Positions 16,104 to 24,449 of a stretch of 64,000 nt of DNA are shown one piece after another. A program made the position numbers and the translations under genes. The first letter of the stretch is position 1. Each line of letters begins with the position of its first letter. The notes under the pieces are model-generated. The model saw only the letters and a list, made by a program, of their open reading frames with translations. It did not search any database and was not told the origin of the DNA. Source of the DNA: Halomontanus rarus. GTDB lineage: Archaea > Halobacteriota > Halobacteria > Halobacteriales > Natrialbaceae. The stretch is taken from NCBI RefSeq assembly GCF_017357405.1, contig NZ_CP071597.1, positions 1,550,001 to 1,614,000 of the forward strand, given 5' to 3'.

Positions 16104-17132
16104 GTGATCGTCGACGGCCGCGTCCTTCGCGAGGACTTCGTCCCCAGCGAGGTGGTCCACCGCCACGACGAGGTGACCCACCTCTCGGAGACCCTGGAGC
16201 CACTGCTCTACGGCGACCGACCCGAAACCGCGTTCCTATTCGGACCGACCGGTGTCGGCAAGACGTGTATCGCCCGCTACACCCTCGAGCAACTTCGGGA
16301 ACAGCGCCCCGACGTTCGAACCGCCTACATCAACTGCTGGCAGGAGTACACCCGGTTTCGGGTGCTCTACCGAGTACTCGAGGCGACCGAACGGGAGATC
16401 GACGTCCACCGATCGACGCCGAAAGACGAGCTGTTCCAGCGTCTCGTTCGAACCGACGACCAGCCGGTGGTGGTCATCCTGGACGAAGTCGACCAGCTCG
16501 AAGAGACCGAAGCGCTGTACGATCTCCATCGACTCCGCCACGTTTCGCTCGTGTTGATCGCCAATCGGGAGGAGGAACTGTTCGCACAGTTCGACGACCG
16601 GGTTCGGTCGCGACTCCGCGCGGGGACGCGAGTGCAGTTCGACCGGTACGGCACCGGCGAACTCGTCGCGATTCTCGCCGAACGGGCGAGTCAGGGACTC
16701 GAACCGGAGGTCGTCACCGACTCACAGCTGCGAGCGATCGCCGACGCCGCAGCGGGTGACGCCCGCGTCGGAATCGGGGTTCTCCGCTCGGCCGCACGCC
16801 GGGCGACACGGCAGGGGCTCGAATCGATCACCGACGAGGTCGTCACAGCGGCGATTCCGGACGCCCGGACCGCGATCCGTCGGAAAACCGTCGAGGGGTT
16901 GATCAAACACCAACGGGTGCTCTACGACGTGATCGACGACGCAGAGGAGATCGAACCCGGCGACCTCTACGAGGAGTACGAACGACGGGTCGACGACCCG
17001 AAGACGACTCGAACCCTCCGAAACTATCTGACGAAGATGATCCACTACGACCTGATCGAAGCCGTAGGTCAAAAGCGTGGACGGACGTATCGCGTTCTCG
17101 AGAGCGGTGTGCGCGAGAACGACAGCGGGTAG
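16104..17132 (+). CDS. cdc6: Orc1/Cdc6 family replication initiator
   Basis: A 342-residue AAA+ protein related to origin recognition and helicase loading. Walker A is GPTGVGKT (residues 47-54), Walker B is VVILDEVD, sensor 1 is VLIANREE and the sensor 2 region is VGIGVLRSAARRA. A winged-helix domain ends the protein. The GTG start gives MIVDGRVLREDFVPSEVVHR, the usual N-terminus of haloarchaeal Orc proteins; an ATG 93 bases upstream would add an unrelated tail. It is shorter than the main replicative Orc1 proteins and resembles one of the many accessory paralogues. Whether it binds the gene-poor region upstream is open. Confidence 0.9.
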   Translation: MIVDGRVLREDFVPSEVVHRHDEVTHLSETLEPLLYGDRPETAFLFGPTGVGKTCIARYTLEQLREQRPDVRTAYINCWQEYTRFRVLYRVLEATEREIDVHRSTPKDELFQRLVRTDDQPVVVILDEVDQLEETEALYDLHRLRHVSLVLIANREEELFAQFDDRVRSRLRAGTRVQFDRYGTGELVAILAERASQGLEPEVVTDSQLRAIADAAAGDARVGIGVLRSAARRATRQGLESITDEVVTAAIPDARTAIRRKTVEGLIKHQRVLYDVIDDAEEIEPGDLYEEYERRVDDPKTTRTLRNYLTKMIHYDLIEAVGQKRGRTYRVLESGVRENDSG

Positions 17133-17190
17133 GATCGAACGAATCCGTGTCCAGCGGTTTTTCGTCGGATTGCAGCTAATAGTGAGCCGT

Positions 17191-17538
17191 TCAGTCGTTT
17201 CGGAATCGACCGAGCAGTCCCGAACTCGAGTTCGAACGCGAAGACTGCGAGTCGGCCGTCGCCGTCGATTCGGGGTCCGGATCCGGATCCGTCCCACCAG
17301 TGCGTCCGAGCGCCCGGAGAATCCACGTTTTCGGCCCGCCGATATTCCGAACGTAGGAACCGATTCTCCGAATCAGGTACGACGGGAGAAACATCGCGAC
17401 CATCCCACACGAGAACATTCCGACACCGAACAACAGCTGGCCGGACCGGAGGAAGTCGAACCCGACGACGAACATCGGCGCTGAAATCGAGAGACCAGCG
17501 GCGATCTCGAGCATCTGGATGATTCCGGGCCCCCTCAT
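17191..17538 (-). CDS. Small two-helix membrane protein, unknown function
   Basis: A 115-residue protein beginning MRGPGIIQMLEIAAG with two hydrophobic segments (LSISAPMFVVGFDFL and LLFGVGMFSCGMVAMFL). A polar tail follows, containing a DPDPDP run and a Ser-rich end. It looks like one of the small haloarchaeal membrane families without known function. It is divergent from the PolB2 operon and shares its 208-bp upstream region. Confidence 0.6.
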   Translation of the reverse strand: MRGPGIIQMLEIAAGLSISAPMFVVGFDFLRSGQLLFGVGMFSCGMVAMFLPSYLIRRIGSYVRNIGGPKTWILRALGRTGGTDPDPDPESTATADSQSSRSNSSSGLLGRFRND

Positions 17539-17746
17539 CGTCCTCGCATAGGAACGGGGCCGGTTTAGGTTGTGCGGTCTACACCCGCGCCCTGTCACGT
17601 TTCGGAAACGGTTTCGGAAATCGGAGGAAGTGCGAAAATCTCCCTATAGAGAGGATGAGAAAGAGGTTCTCACTGAGAGGCGAACTATCGGAACTATCGG
17701 AAACGGTGCGCCGCTGCTTATGCAACCCGTCGGCGTGAATCGCACT
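17539..17746. promoter_or_regulatory. Upstream region of the PolB2 operon with tandem palindromes
   Basis: Two near-identical palindromic units lie in tandem: gtttcggaaac (17599-17609) and gtttcggaaat (17611-17621), 12 bp centre to centre. Further in, the 9-mer gaactatcg occurs twice in direct tandem (17682-17690 and 17691-17699). A TATA-like cttatg at about 17717-17722 is about 27 nt before the ATG at 17747. These repeats are seen directly; a role as repressor or activator sites is inferred from their position. Confidence 0.45.
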
Positions 17747-18430
17747 ATGACACGACTGACACTCGAGGTCGACGCCGGTCTGACGATGTGTCGCGTTCCG
17801 TCCACCCGATCGACGGCGATCCACCACCTGGCGTGCTCGCAGCTGGCCGACGGCCGGCGCGGCTACTGGATCGACGCGCGAAACACGGCATCGACCCACG
17901 TCCTCTACGACTGTGCACCGAGCCCGCGAGCGCTCGCGGGACTGCAGATCGCCCGGGCGTTTACGGCCTACCAGCACCACTCGCTGGTCCGCCGGGTCGC
18001 CCGCGTCGCAGACCCACGGGCGGAGCTACTGGTCGCCCCGAACGTCGTCGACCTCTACCGGGACGACGACCTCCGGGAGTACGAGCGCGAAGAGCTGCTG
18101 GCGGCGACGCTCACCATATTGGGAGAACTCGGGCACGCTCTCGAGTGCCCCGTTCTGGTGACGGCCGCGGACGAAGACGCCGCGGCGATCGTCTCGGAGT
18201 ACGCCGACCGCGAGATCGAGTGTCTCGAGACTCGCGAGGGGATTCGATTCGAGGGTGAGGGGGTGCAAACCGAGGGCTACTGGCACGGGTCGTACTGGCA
18301 GACGACGATCCCCTACTGGGTCGAGGTCTGCGGTGCCCTCGGGTGCGGTATCGATCCCGCCGTCCGCGCGCACGACCGTGGATTGCTCGCGGCGGTCGAC
18401 GGAGAGGCTAAAACGGAGGCGACCGCCTGA
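17747..18430 (+). CDS. RadA/RecA-like protein lacking a P-loop, PolB2 operon
   Basis: A 227-residue protein that reads like a reduced RadA core. WIDARNTASTH stands where RadA has FIDTENTF. LAGLQIARAFTAYQHHSLV matches the RadA stretch HVAKAFNSNHQ. ELLVAPNVVDLYRDDDLREYEREELL matches the Walker B / L1 region. In place of the Walker A motif is CRVPSTRSTAIHHLA, with no GxxxxGKT, so ATP hydrolysis is unlikely. The ATG at 17747 has a TATA-like box 27 nt upstream. The gene overlaps the next by one base (TGATG) and the polymerase gene follows. By analogy with bacterial ImuA it could link a lesion-bypass polymerase to recombinase filaments; this is inference. Confidence 0.75.
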   Translation: MTRLTLEVDAGLTMCRVPSTRSTAIHHLACSQLADGRRGYWIDARNTASTHVLYDCAPSPRALAGLQIARAFTAYQHHSLVRRVARVADPRAELLVAPNVVDLYRDDDLREYEREELLAATLTILGELGHALECPVLVTAADEDAAAIVSEYADREIECLETREGIRFEGEGVQTEGYWHGSYWQTTIPYWVEVCGALGCGIDPAVRAHDRGLLAAVDGEAKTEATA

Positions 18431-18792
18431 TGGGGCGGACGAACCCGACCTATCGGGACGCCCTCCGGCGACTCGAGGAGGAGTGGGAACCGATGCGCCG
18501 GGGACTCCGACGGGAGTACCAGGACGACTTCGATCGGTTGTTCGCGCGTGCGCGGGGTTTCGCGGACGCCGCGGGCTACGCGAACCCGCCGGATCCGGAG
18601 CGCGCGCTGGTGTTCTCCGTGTTGCTCGCCCAGGAGGTCGAACTCCGGGAGTTGCGCGAGACGCTCGAGGCCGTGTCCCGTGAGAGACCGCTCGAGGCGA
18701 GGGGTGACGACGGGGTCGAAGCAGGTGTCGAAGGCGGTGTCGATGAGGGCGAGAGCGGGAGCGAGAGCGAAGGGAGCGGGGACGGGGAGTAA
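18430..18792 (+). CDS. Small charged protein of the PolB2 operon
   Basis: A 120-residue, highly charged, probably helical protein (ALRRLEEEWEPMRRGLRREYQDDFDRLFARARGFADAAGY, then ALVFSVLLAQEVELRELRETLEAVSRER). It ends in a low-complexity GESGSESEGSGDGE tail. It starts inside the stop of the RadA-like gene and ends two bases before the polymerase start, so the three are clearly one transcript. It has no recognisable catalytic motif. A coiled-coil adaptor between the two larger proteins is a guess from position and composition. Confidence 0.7.
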   Translation: MGRTNPTYRDALRRLEEEWEPMRRGLRREYQDDFDRLFARARGFADAAGYANPPDPERALVFSVLLAQEVELRELRETLEAVSRERPLEARGDDGVEAGVEGGVDEGESGSESEGSGDGE

Positions 18793-18794
18793 TC

Positions 18795-21101
18795 GTGACC
18801 TACACGTTCGAATTCGACGACGGGAGCGTTCGCGCCTGGAACCTGACCGCGGACGGTGCCGAGTCGGAATGCGTCGAATACACGCCGTCGCTGGTCGTCG
18901 ACGGACCGGCGACCGCCCTCGAGTCGCTGGCAGACCGTCTCGCATCCGATCCGAAAGTGTGTGCGCTGGGGTTCGAAAAGCGATACACCTCATTACACGA
19001 TACGAAATCGGATCGGTCGCGCGTGCTTCGCGTCTCGCTCGAGCGCCTCGCGGAGGTCCGGACGCTGGCCGACGAGATTCGCGGCGTCCACGAGCGAGAG
19101 TGCGAGGCCACCGCGCCGGGAACCTACCGGCTGTACGACGTCGACCTCGCGCCGGGATTCCGGTACTGTCTGGACGAGGGAATCGACCCGACGCCGGTAC
19201 GCGAACTCCGGACGCTCCGAATCGGGATCGACGATCGATCACTCGCGAACCGCTCCCTCTCGGAACTTCGACTCGACGGCGAACCGGTCGACGCCGAACC
19301 AGCCGAGCTCTGCTGGTCGCTCCGACGTCGTCTCGAGCGCGAGGATCCCGACGTGCTGGTGGTGAGCCACGGCGAGTTGATTCCGTTCCTCGAGACGGCC
19401 GCAACCGAGGCCGGACTGGACGGGTTCCACCTCGGTCGCCTTCCGGGGTCGACGCGGGTGGCGGGTTCGAACACGTACGAGAGTTACGGACAGGTCGGTC
19501 ACTCGCCCGCCAGATACAGGGTGCCGGGTCGGGCGATCGTCGACGAGTCGAACAGCTTTCTCTGGCATCAGTCGGGACTCGAAGGGTTGGTGTACATGGT
19601 CCGACGAACGGGACGACCCCTGCAGGAGGCGGCGTGGGGGAGTATCGGGACGCTCCTGACCTCGCGCCAGATCCGACTGGCCCGCGAGCAAGACGTGCTC
19701 GCGCCGTGGAACAAGTGGGAACCGGAGTCGTTTTCGGACGTCAAGACGCTGCACGCAGCCGACCGAGGTGGATTCACCTTCGCGCCGGAGGTCGGGTTAC
19801 ACGAGAACGTCCACGAGATCGACTTCGCGTCGCTGTACCCGCGGATCATCTGCCAGCACAACGTGAGCCCGGAGACGGTCGGCTGTGCGTGCTGTGCCGG
19901 CGACGACGGAAGAATTCGAGAGCGGGTTCCCGAACTCGAGTATCACATCTGTCGGGAAGACGGCTTTCTCCCCGGCGTGTTGCGCCCGCTGCTCGACGAC
20001 CGAGCGAAGTTCAAGCGGAAGCTTCGCGAGGACCCCGACGAGGCGGAGGAACGACGGCTCCGCGCGAAGTCGGGTGCGATCAAGTGGATTCTCGTCTCCT
20101 GTTTCGGCTACCAGGGCTACCGCAACGCCAAGTACGGCCGAATCGAGTGCCACGAGGCGATCAACGCCTACGCTCGCGAGATCATGCTCCGTTCGAAGCA
20201 CCTCCTCGAATCGGCGGGCTGGCACATCGTCCACGGCATCGTCGACAGCCTCTGGGTGACGCCGCGAGGGCGAGACGACCGCCAAACGGAAACGGAGCCG
20301 GAGCCGGAGCCGGATCCGCTCGAGACCGTCCTCGAGCGGATCAGCTGCGAGATTGGCATCGAACTCGAACACGACGGGGCGTACGAGTGGGTGTGTTTCG
20401 TGCCGCTGCAGGGGTCCGAGTCCGGCTCCGGTTCTGGTTCCGGTTCCGGTTCCGCCGGTCGAGGTGGCAGACGGTCGGAAACCGGAGCGCCGGCGGGCGC
20501 GCTCTCTTCCGCGCCGGCAGGCGCGCTCACCAGATACTTCGGCAAACGCACGAGCGGCGGATTCAAGTGCCGGGGAATCGAGTGCCGACAGCGGAGCACG
20601 TCCGCGTTCGTCGCCGACTGCCAGCACGAGTTCCTCGAGGTACTCGACGAGACGCGCGACCCCGAGGCGGTGTGCGATCAGCTCGGCCGGCGGCTCGGAG
20701 AACTGCGCCGTAGCGACGTCGATCCGTCGGATCTCGTTCTGACGAAGCGAGTCTCGCAGCCGGTCGACGCCTACCAGCAACGGACCCATACCGTCGCGGC
20801 GCTGCGGCGGTACGACCGCCACGATATCGAGCGCCACCCCGGTCAGACGGTCCGATACATCGTGGTCGACGACGACGCGCGGAATCCGGAGCGAGTTCGA
20901 CTCGAGTTCGAACTCGAGCCGGACCCGGACCCGGAATCCGAATCCGACTCATCACCGACGTACGACTCCGACTACTACGCCGACCGTCTCGTCCGTGCGG
21001 CCGAGAGCGTCACGTCACCATTGGGGTGGGACCGGACGCGAATTCGTCGGTATCTGGCCGACGGACGGACGGTTCAGCTCTCGACGTTTCGTCGCCGCTA
21101 A
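18795..21101 (+). CDS. polB2: PolB2-type family B DNA polymerase
   Basis: A 768-residue family B polymerase of the divergent archaeal PolB2 group. Motif A is DFASLYPRII with D343. Motif B is KWILVSCFGY with K430, but with Val in place of the usual Asn and Phe for Tyr. Motif C is HGIVDS: the metal-binding second Asp (D484) is kept and the first is Ile482. The proofreading motifs of the exonuclease domain (DxE, NxxxFD, YxxxD) cannot be found, so it should lack proofreading. A thumb-like RGIECRQRS is present. Low-complexity inserts (EPEPEPDP near residue 500, GSGSGSGSGS near 570, EPDPDPES near 720) interrupt it. PolB2 of Sulfolobus is reported as DNA-damage induced. Confidence 0.85.
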   Translation: MTYTFEFDDGSVRAWNLTADGAESECVEYTPSLVVDGPATALESLADRLASDPKVCALGFEKRYTSLHDTKSDRSRVLRVSLERLAEVRTLADEIRGVHERECEATAPGTYRLYDVDLAPGFRYCLDEGIDPTPVRELRTLRIGIDDRSLANRSLSELRLDGEPVDAEPAELCWSLRRRLEREDPDVLVVSHGELIPFLETAATEAGLDGFHLGRLPGSTRVAGSNTYESYGQVGHSPARYRVPGRAIVDESNSFLWHQSGLEGLVYMVRRTGRPLQEAAWGSIGTLLTSRQIRLAREQDVLAPWNKWEPESFSDVKTLHAADRGGFTFAPEVGLHENVHEIDFASLYPRIICQHNVSPETVGCACCAGDDGRIRERVPELEYHICREDGFLPGVLRPLLDDRAKFKRKLREDPDEAEERRLRAKSGAIKWILVSCFGYQGYRNAKYGRIECHEAINAYAREIMLRSKHLLESAGWHIVHGIVDSLWVTPRGRDDRQTETEPEPEPDPLETVLERISCEIGIELEHDGAYEWVCFVPLQGSESGSGSGSGSGSAGRGGRRSETGAPAGALSSAPAGALTRYFGKRTSGGFKCRGIECRQRSTSAFVADCQHEFLEVLDETRDPEAVCDQLGRRLGELRRSDVDPSDLVLTKRVSQPVDAYQQRTHTVAALRRYDRHDIERHPGQTVRYIVVDDDARNPERVRLEFELEPDPDPESESDSSPTYDSDYYADRLVRAAESVTSPLGWDRTRIRRYLADGRTVQLSTFRRR
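20404..20460. repeat. Hexanucleotide repeat in polB2
   Basis: Degenerate repeats of the unit tccggt encode a Gly-Ser run inside the polymerase. A similar tract of ggagcc units at about 20293-20320 encodes Glu-Pro repeats in the same gene. Confidence 0.85.
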
Positions 21102-21158
21102 TCGGGCCAAGCGCCAGATTTACACCGGGTGGAGGTTTTAGTGAGACCAGCTACGATC

Positions 21159-23996
21159 ATGGCAACCTCCGACCACACGGCGGAACTCGACGCACGAGTT
21201 CGACAGCAGGAGGTCGTCGCCGAACTCGGTCAACAGGCGCTGAAACTCCAACGGGAACACGCCACTCTCGACCGACTGTTGTCCGACGCAGCCAGCGCCG
21301 TCGGCGACGCACTGAACGCCGACTACTGTGCGGTACTCGAGCGGCGCTCCGACGGGGACGAACTGCTGTTTCGACGGGGAGCCGGCTGGCCGGACGAGGT
21401 CGTCGGAACGCGAACCATCGCCGCCGACAAACGGACCCTTCCCGGGTACGCACTCGCGGTCGGAGAACCCATCGTCGTCGAGAACCTCGAGACGGACGCT
21501 CGTATCGCCGATTTCGACGCCCTCCGCGAATACGGCGTCGTCAGCGGCGTGACCGTCGTCGTCGGTACGCCCGACGATCCCTGGGGGGTGTTCGGAGTCT
21601 ACGCGACCGACGAGCGAACGTTCACCGACGACGACGTCACGTTCGTCCGGAACGTCGCGGGGTTGCTGGCGACGGCGATCGACAACGAGCGGGCGAGACA
21701 CCGGGTTCGAGAGGCCGAGGTGGCAGACCGGATCGTCGAGACGAGCCCCGTCGGCATCACCGTCGTCGACGTCGACGGGGAGGTGTCGTTCGTCAACGAA
21801 CGCGCCGAAGAACTGCTCGGACGAAGTCGATCGGAACTCCTGACGTACTCACACGACGATCCGCGCTGGCAGCGTTCGGGTGACGGGCAGGACGGAGACG
21901 GGGAGGGAACGGGCGACGAGGAACTGCCCTTCGACCGGGTGATGACGACCCGTAAACCGGTCTTCGACGTCGAACTGAACGTCAGCCGGCCCAGCGACGA
22001 GCGGGTCTGTCTCTCGGTCGACGGTGCGCCGCTGCTGGACGGCGAAGGCGGTGACGAGACCGAGGCTGCGGTGACCGGCGTCGTCTTCACCCTCGAAGAC
22101 GTCACCGACCAGAAACGCCTCGAGAGCGAACTCGAGACGACGTTCGACCGGATCACCGACGCGTTCTTCGGACTCGATTCGACGTGGAACTTCACGTACG
22201 TCAACGAGCAGGCGGCATCGTTGATCGCCCCCGACGGACGCGAACTGGTCGGGAAGAATATCTGGGAGGAGTTCCCGAAAGCGGTCGATTCGACGTTCGA
22301 GACGGAGTATCGAACGGCGATGGAGAACCAGGAGACGACCTCGTTCGAGGCGTACTATCCGGAGCCGCTCGAGACGTGGTTCGAAGTCAACGCGTATCCG
22401 TCCGAGTCGGGCCTCTCGGTCTACTTTCGGGATATCACCGAACGCAAGCAGCGAGAGTGGGAGTTAGAGGAGTACGAGGAGGTCATGGAAGCCGTCAACG
22501 ACGGGATCTACGTCATCGACGAGGAGGGACACTTCACGATGGTCAACGACGCGTACACGGAGCTGACCGGCTACTCCCGCGAGGAGTTACTCGGGACACA
22601 CAGTTCCATCGTCGTCGACGAGAACGTCCAGAAGCAAGCGCGAGAACGGGCCAACGATCCGACTACCTCGGCGCTGGAAGCCGAAATCGAGAGGGCAGAC
22701 GGCGAGCGGGTTCCCGTGGAAGCGACGGTGACGACGCTCACTGCCGGCGAGACGACTGGCGAAGAGCGGATCGGCGTGGTCCGAGACATCACCGAACGGA
22801 AGCGAAACCGGCGCAAACTCGAGGAGAGCGAGCGGCGCTACCGGACGCTCGTCGAACACTTCCCGAACGGTGCCGTCGGGCTGTTCGACGAGGACCTACA
22901 GTACACGGTCGTCGGCGGAGAGATGCTCGACGAAGTCGGAGTCGAGACGGAGGCCGTCGTCGGGACCAACATCTGGGAACGGTATTCCGAGGAATTCGCC
23001 GCACGACTCGAGCCGAAGTTCCGGGCCGCACTCGCGGGCGAGACGAACTCCTTCGACTTCGAGTATCACGATCGACACTGGCACGCCTACACCCTTCCCG
23101 TCGAGGACCGCACGGGCGACGTCTTCGCCGGATTGATCATGCTCCAGGACGTCACCGAGCAACGGCGAAACCGCCGCAAACTCGAGGAGACGGTCCGGAA
23201 ACTCGAGGCGTCCAACGAGCGCTTAGAGCAGTTCGCCTACGCGGCCTCACACGACCTGCAGGAACCGCTTCGAATGGTCTCGAGCTATCTCAGGCTCATC
23301 GAGCGGCGGTACGGTAACGAACTCGACGAAGACGGCCGGGAGTTCCTCGCGTTCGCAGTCGACGGCGCCGACCGGATGCGCGAGATGATCGACGGCCTGC
23401 TCACCTACTCCCGAATCGAGACGCAGGGAGCTCCGTTCGAACCGGTCGACCTGAACCGGATCCTCGAGGACGTGATCGCGGATCTCCAGATCCGGATCGC
23501 CGAGACGAACGCCGAAATCGCGTTCGAAAGGGAGTCGCTCCCCCGCGTTCGCGGCGATCCGGACCAGTTGCGCCAGCTGCTCCAGAACGTGCTCTCGAAC
23601 GCGATCAAGTACGTCGAGGACGGACCGCCACGAATACGAGTCTCCGCCGAGAAGAGAGAGACCGAGTGGGTGATTTCTATCCAGGACAACGGGATCGGGA
23701 TCGACGCCGACGATACCGAACGGATCTTCGACGTCTTTCACCGCCTTCACGGCCTCGAGGAGTACCCGGGCGCCGGAATCGGGCTGGCGCTGTGCCAGCG
23801 GATCGTCGAACGTCACGGCGGAGAGATCTGGGCCGAATCCGATCTCGGGGAGGGAACGACGTTTTCGATGACGTTACCGGCTCTGGACGCGGATGCAGAG
23901 ACGAGGAGGGATGCACAGCGAGCGAGAGATGAGGCCGGAAATAGAGGCAGAGAGGGCCGCGAAGACGTGAGTGGAGAGGATGACAATGAATACTAA
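21159..23996 (+). CDS. GAF/multi-PAS sensor histidine kinase
   Basis: A 945-residue cytosolic kinase. An N-terminal GAF domain (about 20-190) is followed by four PAS domains. The first carries EVSFVNERAEELLG; the second (FGLDSTWNFTYVNEQAASLIAPD) and fourth (FDEDLQYTVVGGEMLDEVGV) are PAS4-like; the third reads IYVIDEEGHFTMVNDAYTELTGYS. HisKA has AASHDLQEPLRMVSSYL, as in phytochrome-type kinases, and the HATPase has VLSNAIKYVEDG, DNGIGI and GAGIGLALC. The ATG at 21159 is chosen over a GTG 30 bases earlier. The last 11 bases overlap the next gene, an Rcp1-type receiver, so it heads a three-gene phosphorelay. Confidence 0.92.
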   Translation: MATSDHTAELDARVRQQEVVAELGQQALKLQREHATLDRLLSDAASAVGDALNADYCAVLERRSDGDELLFRRGAGWPDEVVGTRTIAADKRTLPGYALAVGEPIVVENLETDARIADFDALREYGVVSGVTVVVGTPDDPWGVFGVYATDERTFTDDDVTFVRNVAGLLATAIDNERARHRVREAEVADRIVETSPVGITVVDVDGEVSFVNERAEELLGRSRSELLTYSHDDPRWQRSGDGQDGDGEGTGDEELPFDRVMTTRKPVFDVELNVSRPSDERVCLSVDGAPLLDGEGGDETEAAVTGVVFTLEDVTDQKRLESELETTFDRITDAFFGLDSTWNFTYVNEQAASLIAPDGRELVGKNIWEEFPKAVDSTFETEYRTAMENQETTSFEAYYPEPLETWFEVNAYPSESGLSVYFRDITERKQREWELEEYEEVMEAVNDGIYVIDEEGHFTMVNDAYTELTGYSREELLGTHSSIVVDENVQKQARERANDPTTSALEAEIERADGERVPVEATVTTLTAGETTGEERIGVVRDITERKRNRRKLEESERRYRTLVEHFPNGAVGLFDEDLQYTVVGGEMLDEVGVETEAVVGTNIWERYSEEFAARLEPKFRAALAGETNSFDFEYHDRHWHAYTLPVEDRTGDVFAGLIMLQDVTEQRRNRRKLEETVRKLEASNERLEQFAYAASHDLQEPLRMVSSYLRLIERRYGNELDEDGREFLAFAVDGADRMREMIDGLLTYSRIETQGAPFEPVDLNRILEDVIADLQIRIAETNAEIAFERESLPRVRGDPDQLRQLLQNVLSNAIKYVEDGPPRIRVSAEKRETEWVISIQDNGIGIDADDTERIFDVFHRLHGLEEYPGAGIGLALCQRIVERHGGEIWAESDLGEGTTFSMTLPALDADAETRRDAQRARDEAGNRGREGREDVSGEDDNEY

Positions 23997-24447
23997 GACA
24001 TACAGCAACGAGCCGATCGATATCCTGCTCGTCGAAGACAATCCCGGCGACGTTCGGCTCACGGAAGAGGCGTTCAAGGAAGGGCGGATCGAGAACAACA
24101 TCTACGTTACGAAAGACGGGATCGAGGCGCTCGAGTTCGTCCGCAACGAGGGAGAATACGAGGACGCGCCACGTCCCGATCTCGTCTTGCTGGATCTGAA
24201 CTTACCGCGGAAAAACGGCGACGAGGTTCTCGAGGTCCTCAAAGGCGACGACGACCTCAAGTGCATCCCGGTCGTCGTACTGACGAGTTCGAAAGCCGAA
24301 GAGGACATCGTCAAGTCGTACAGACACCACGCGAACGCCTACCTGACGAAACCGATCGATCCGGACGAGTTCATCGAGACCATCCGCTCGTTCGAGGAGT
24401 TCTGGTTCTCGGTCGTTCGTCTCCCGCCGGTCGACGAGGGTGAGTGA
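23986..24447 (+). CDS. Single-domain response regulator (Rcp1-like)
   Basis: A 153-residue receiver domain with no output domain. It has the acidic pair in ILLVEDNPGDVRL, the phospho-acceptor Asp in DLVLLDLNLPRKNG, the switch Thr/Ser in VVVLTSS and the conserved Lys in AYLTKPID. The insertion pattern resembles Rcp1, the partner of phytochrome kinases. ATG at 23986 is used because ggagagg seven bases upstream is a good ribosome-binding site; ATG at 23980 is an alternative. The gene overlaps the kinase gene and lies two bases before the next regulator, so it is a likely phosphoryl carrier. Confidence 0.9.
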   Translation: MNTKTYSNEPIDILLVEDNPGDVRLTEEAFKEGRIENNIYVTKDGIEALEFVRNEGEYEDAPRPDLVLLDLNLPRKNGDEVLEVLKGDDDLKCIPVVVLTSSKAEEDIVKSYRHHANAYLTKPIDPDEFIETIRSFEEFWFSVVRLPPVDEGE

Positions 24448-24449
24448 CG

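Noticed and set aside
18548..20713. 721-residue Arg-rich plus frame overlapping polB2
   Set aside because: The polymerase frame has motifs A, B and C. The Arg-rich frame is a +1 shadow with a composition unlike haloarchaeal proteins.
18795..21101. Intein in the polymerase gene
   Set aside because: Inteins are common in archaeal polymerases, but motifs A, B and C are spaced normally and no splice-junction Cys/Ser...HN pattern was found. The extra length is low-complexity linkers.
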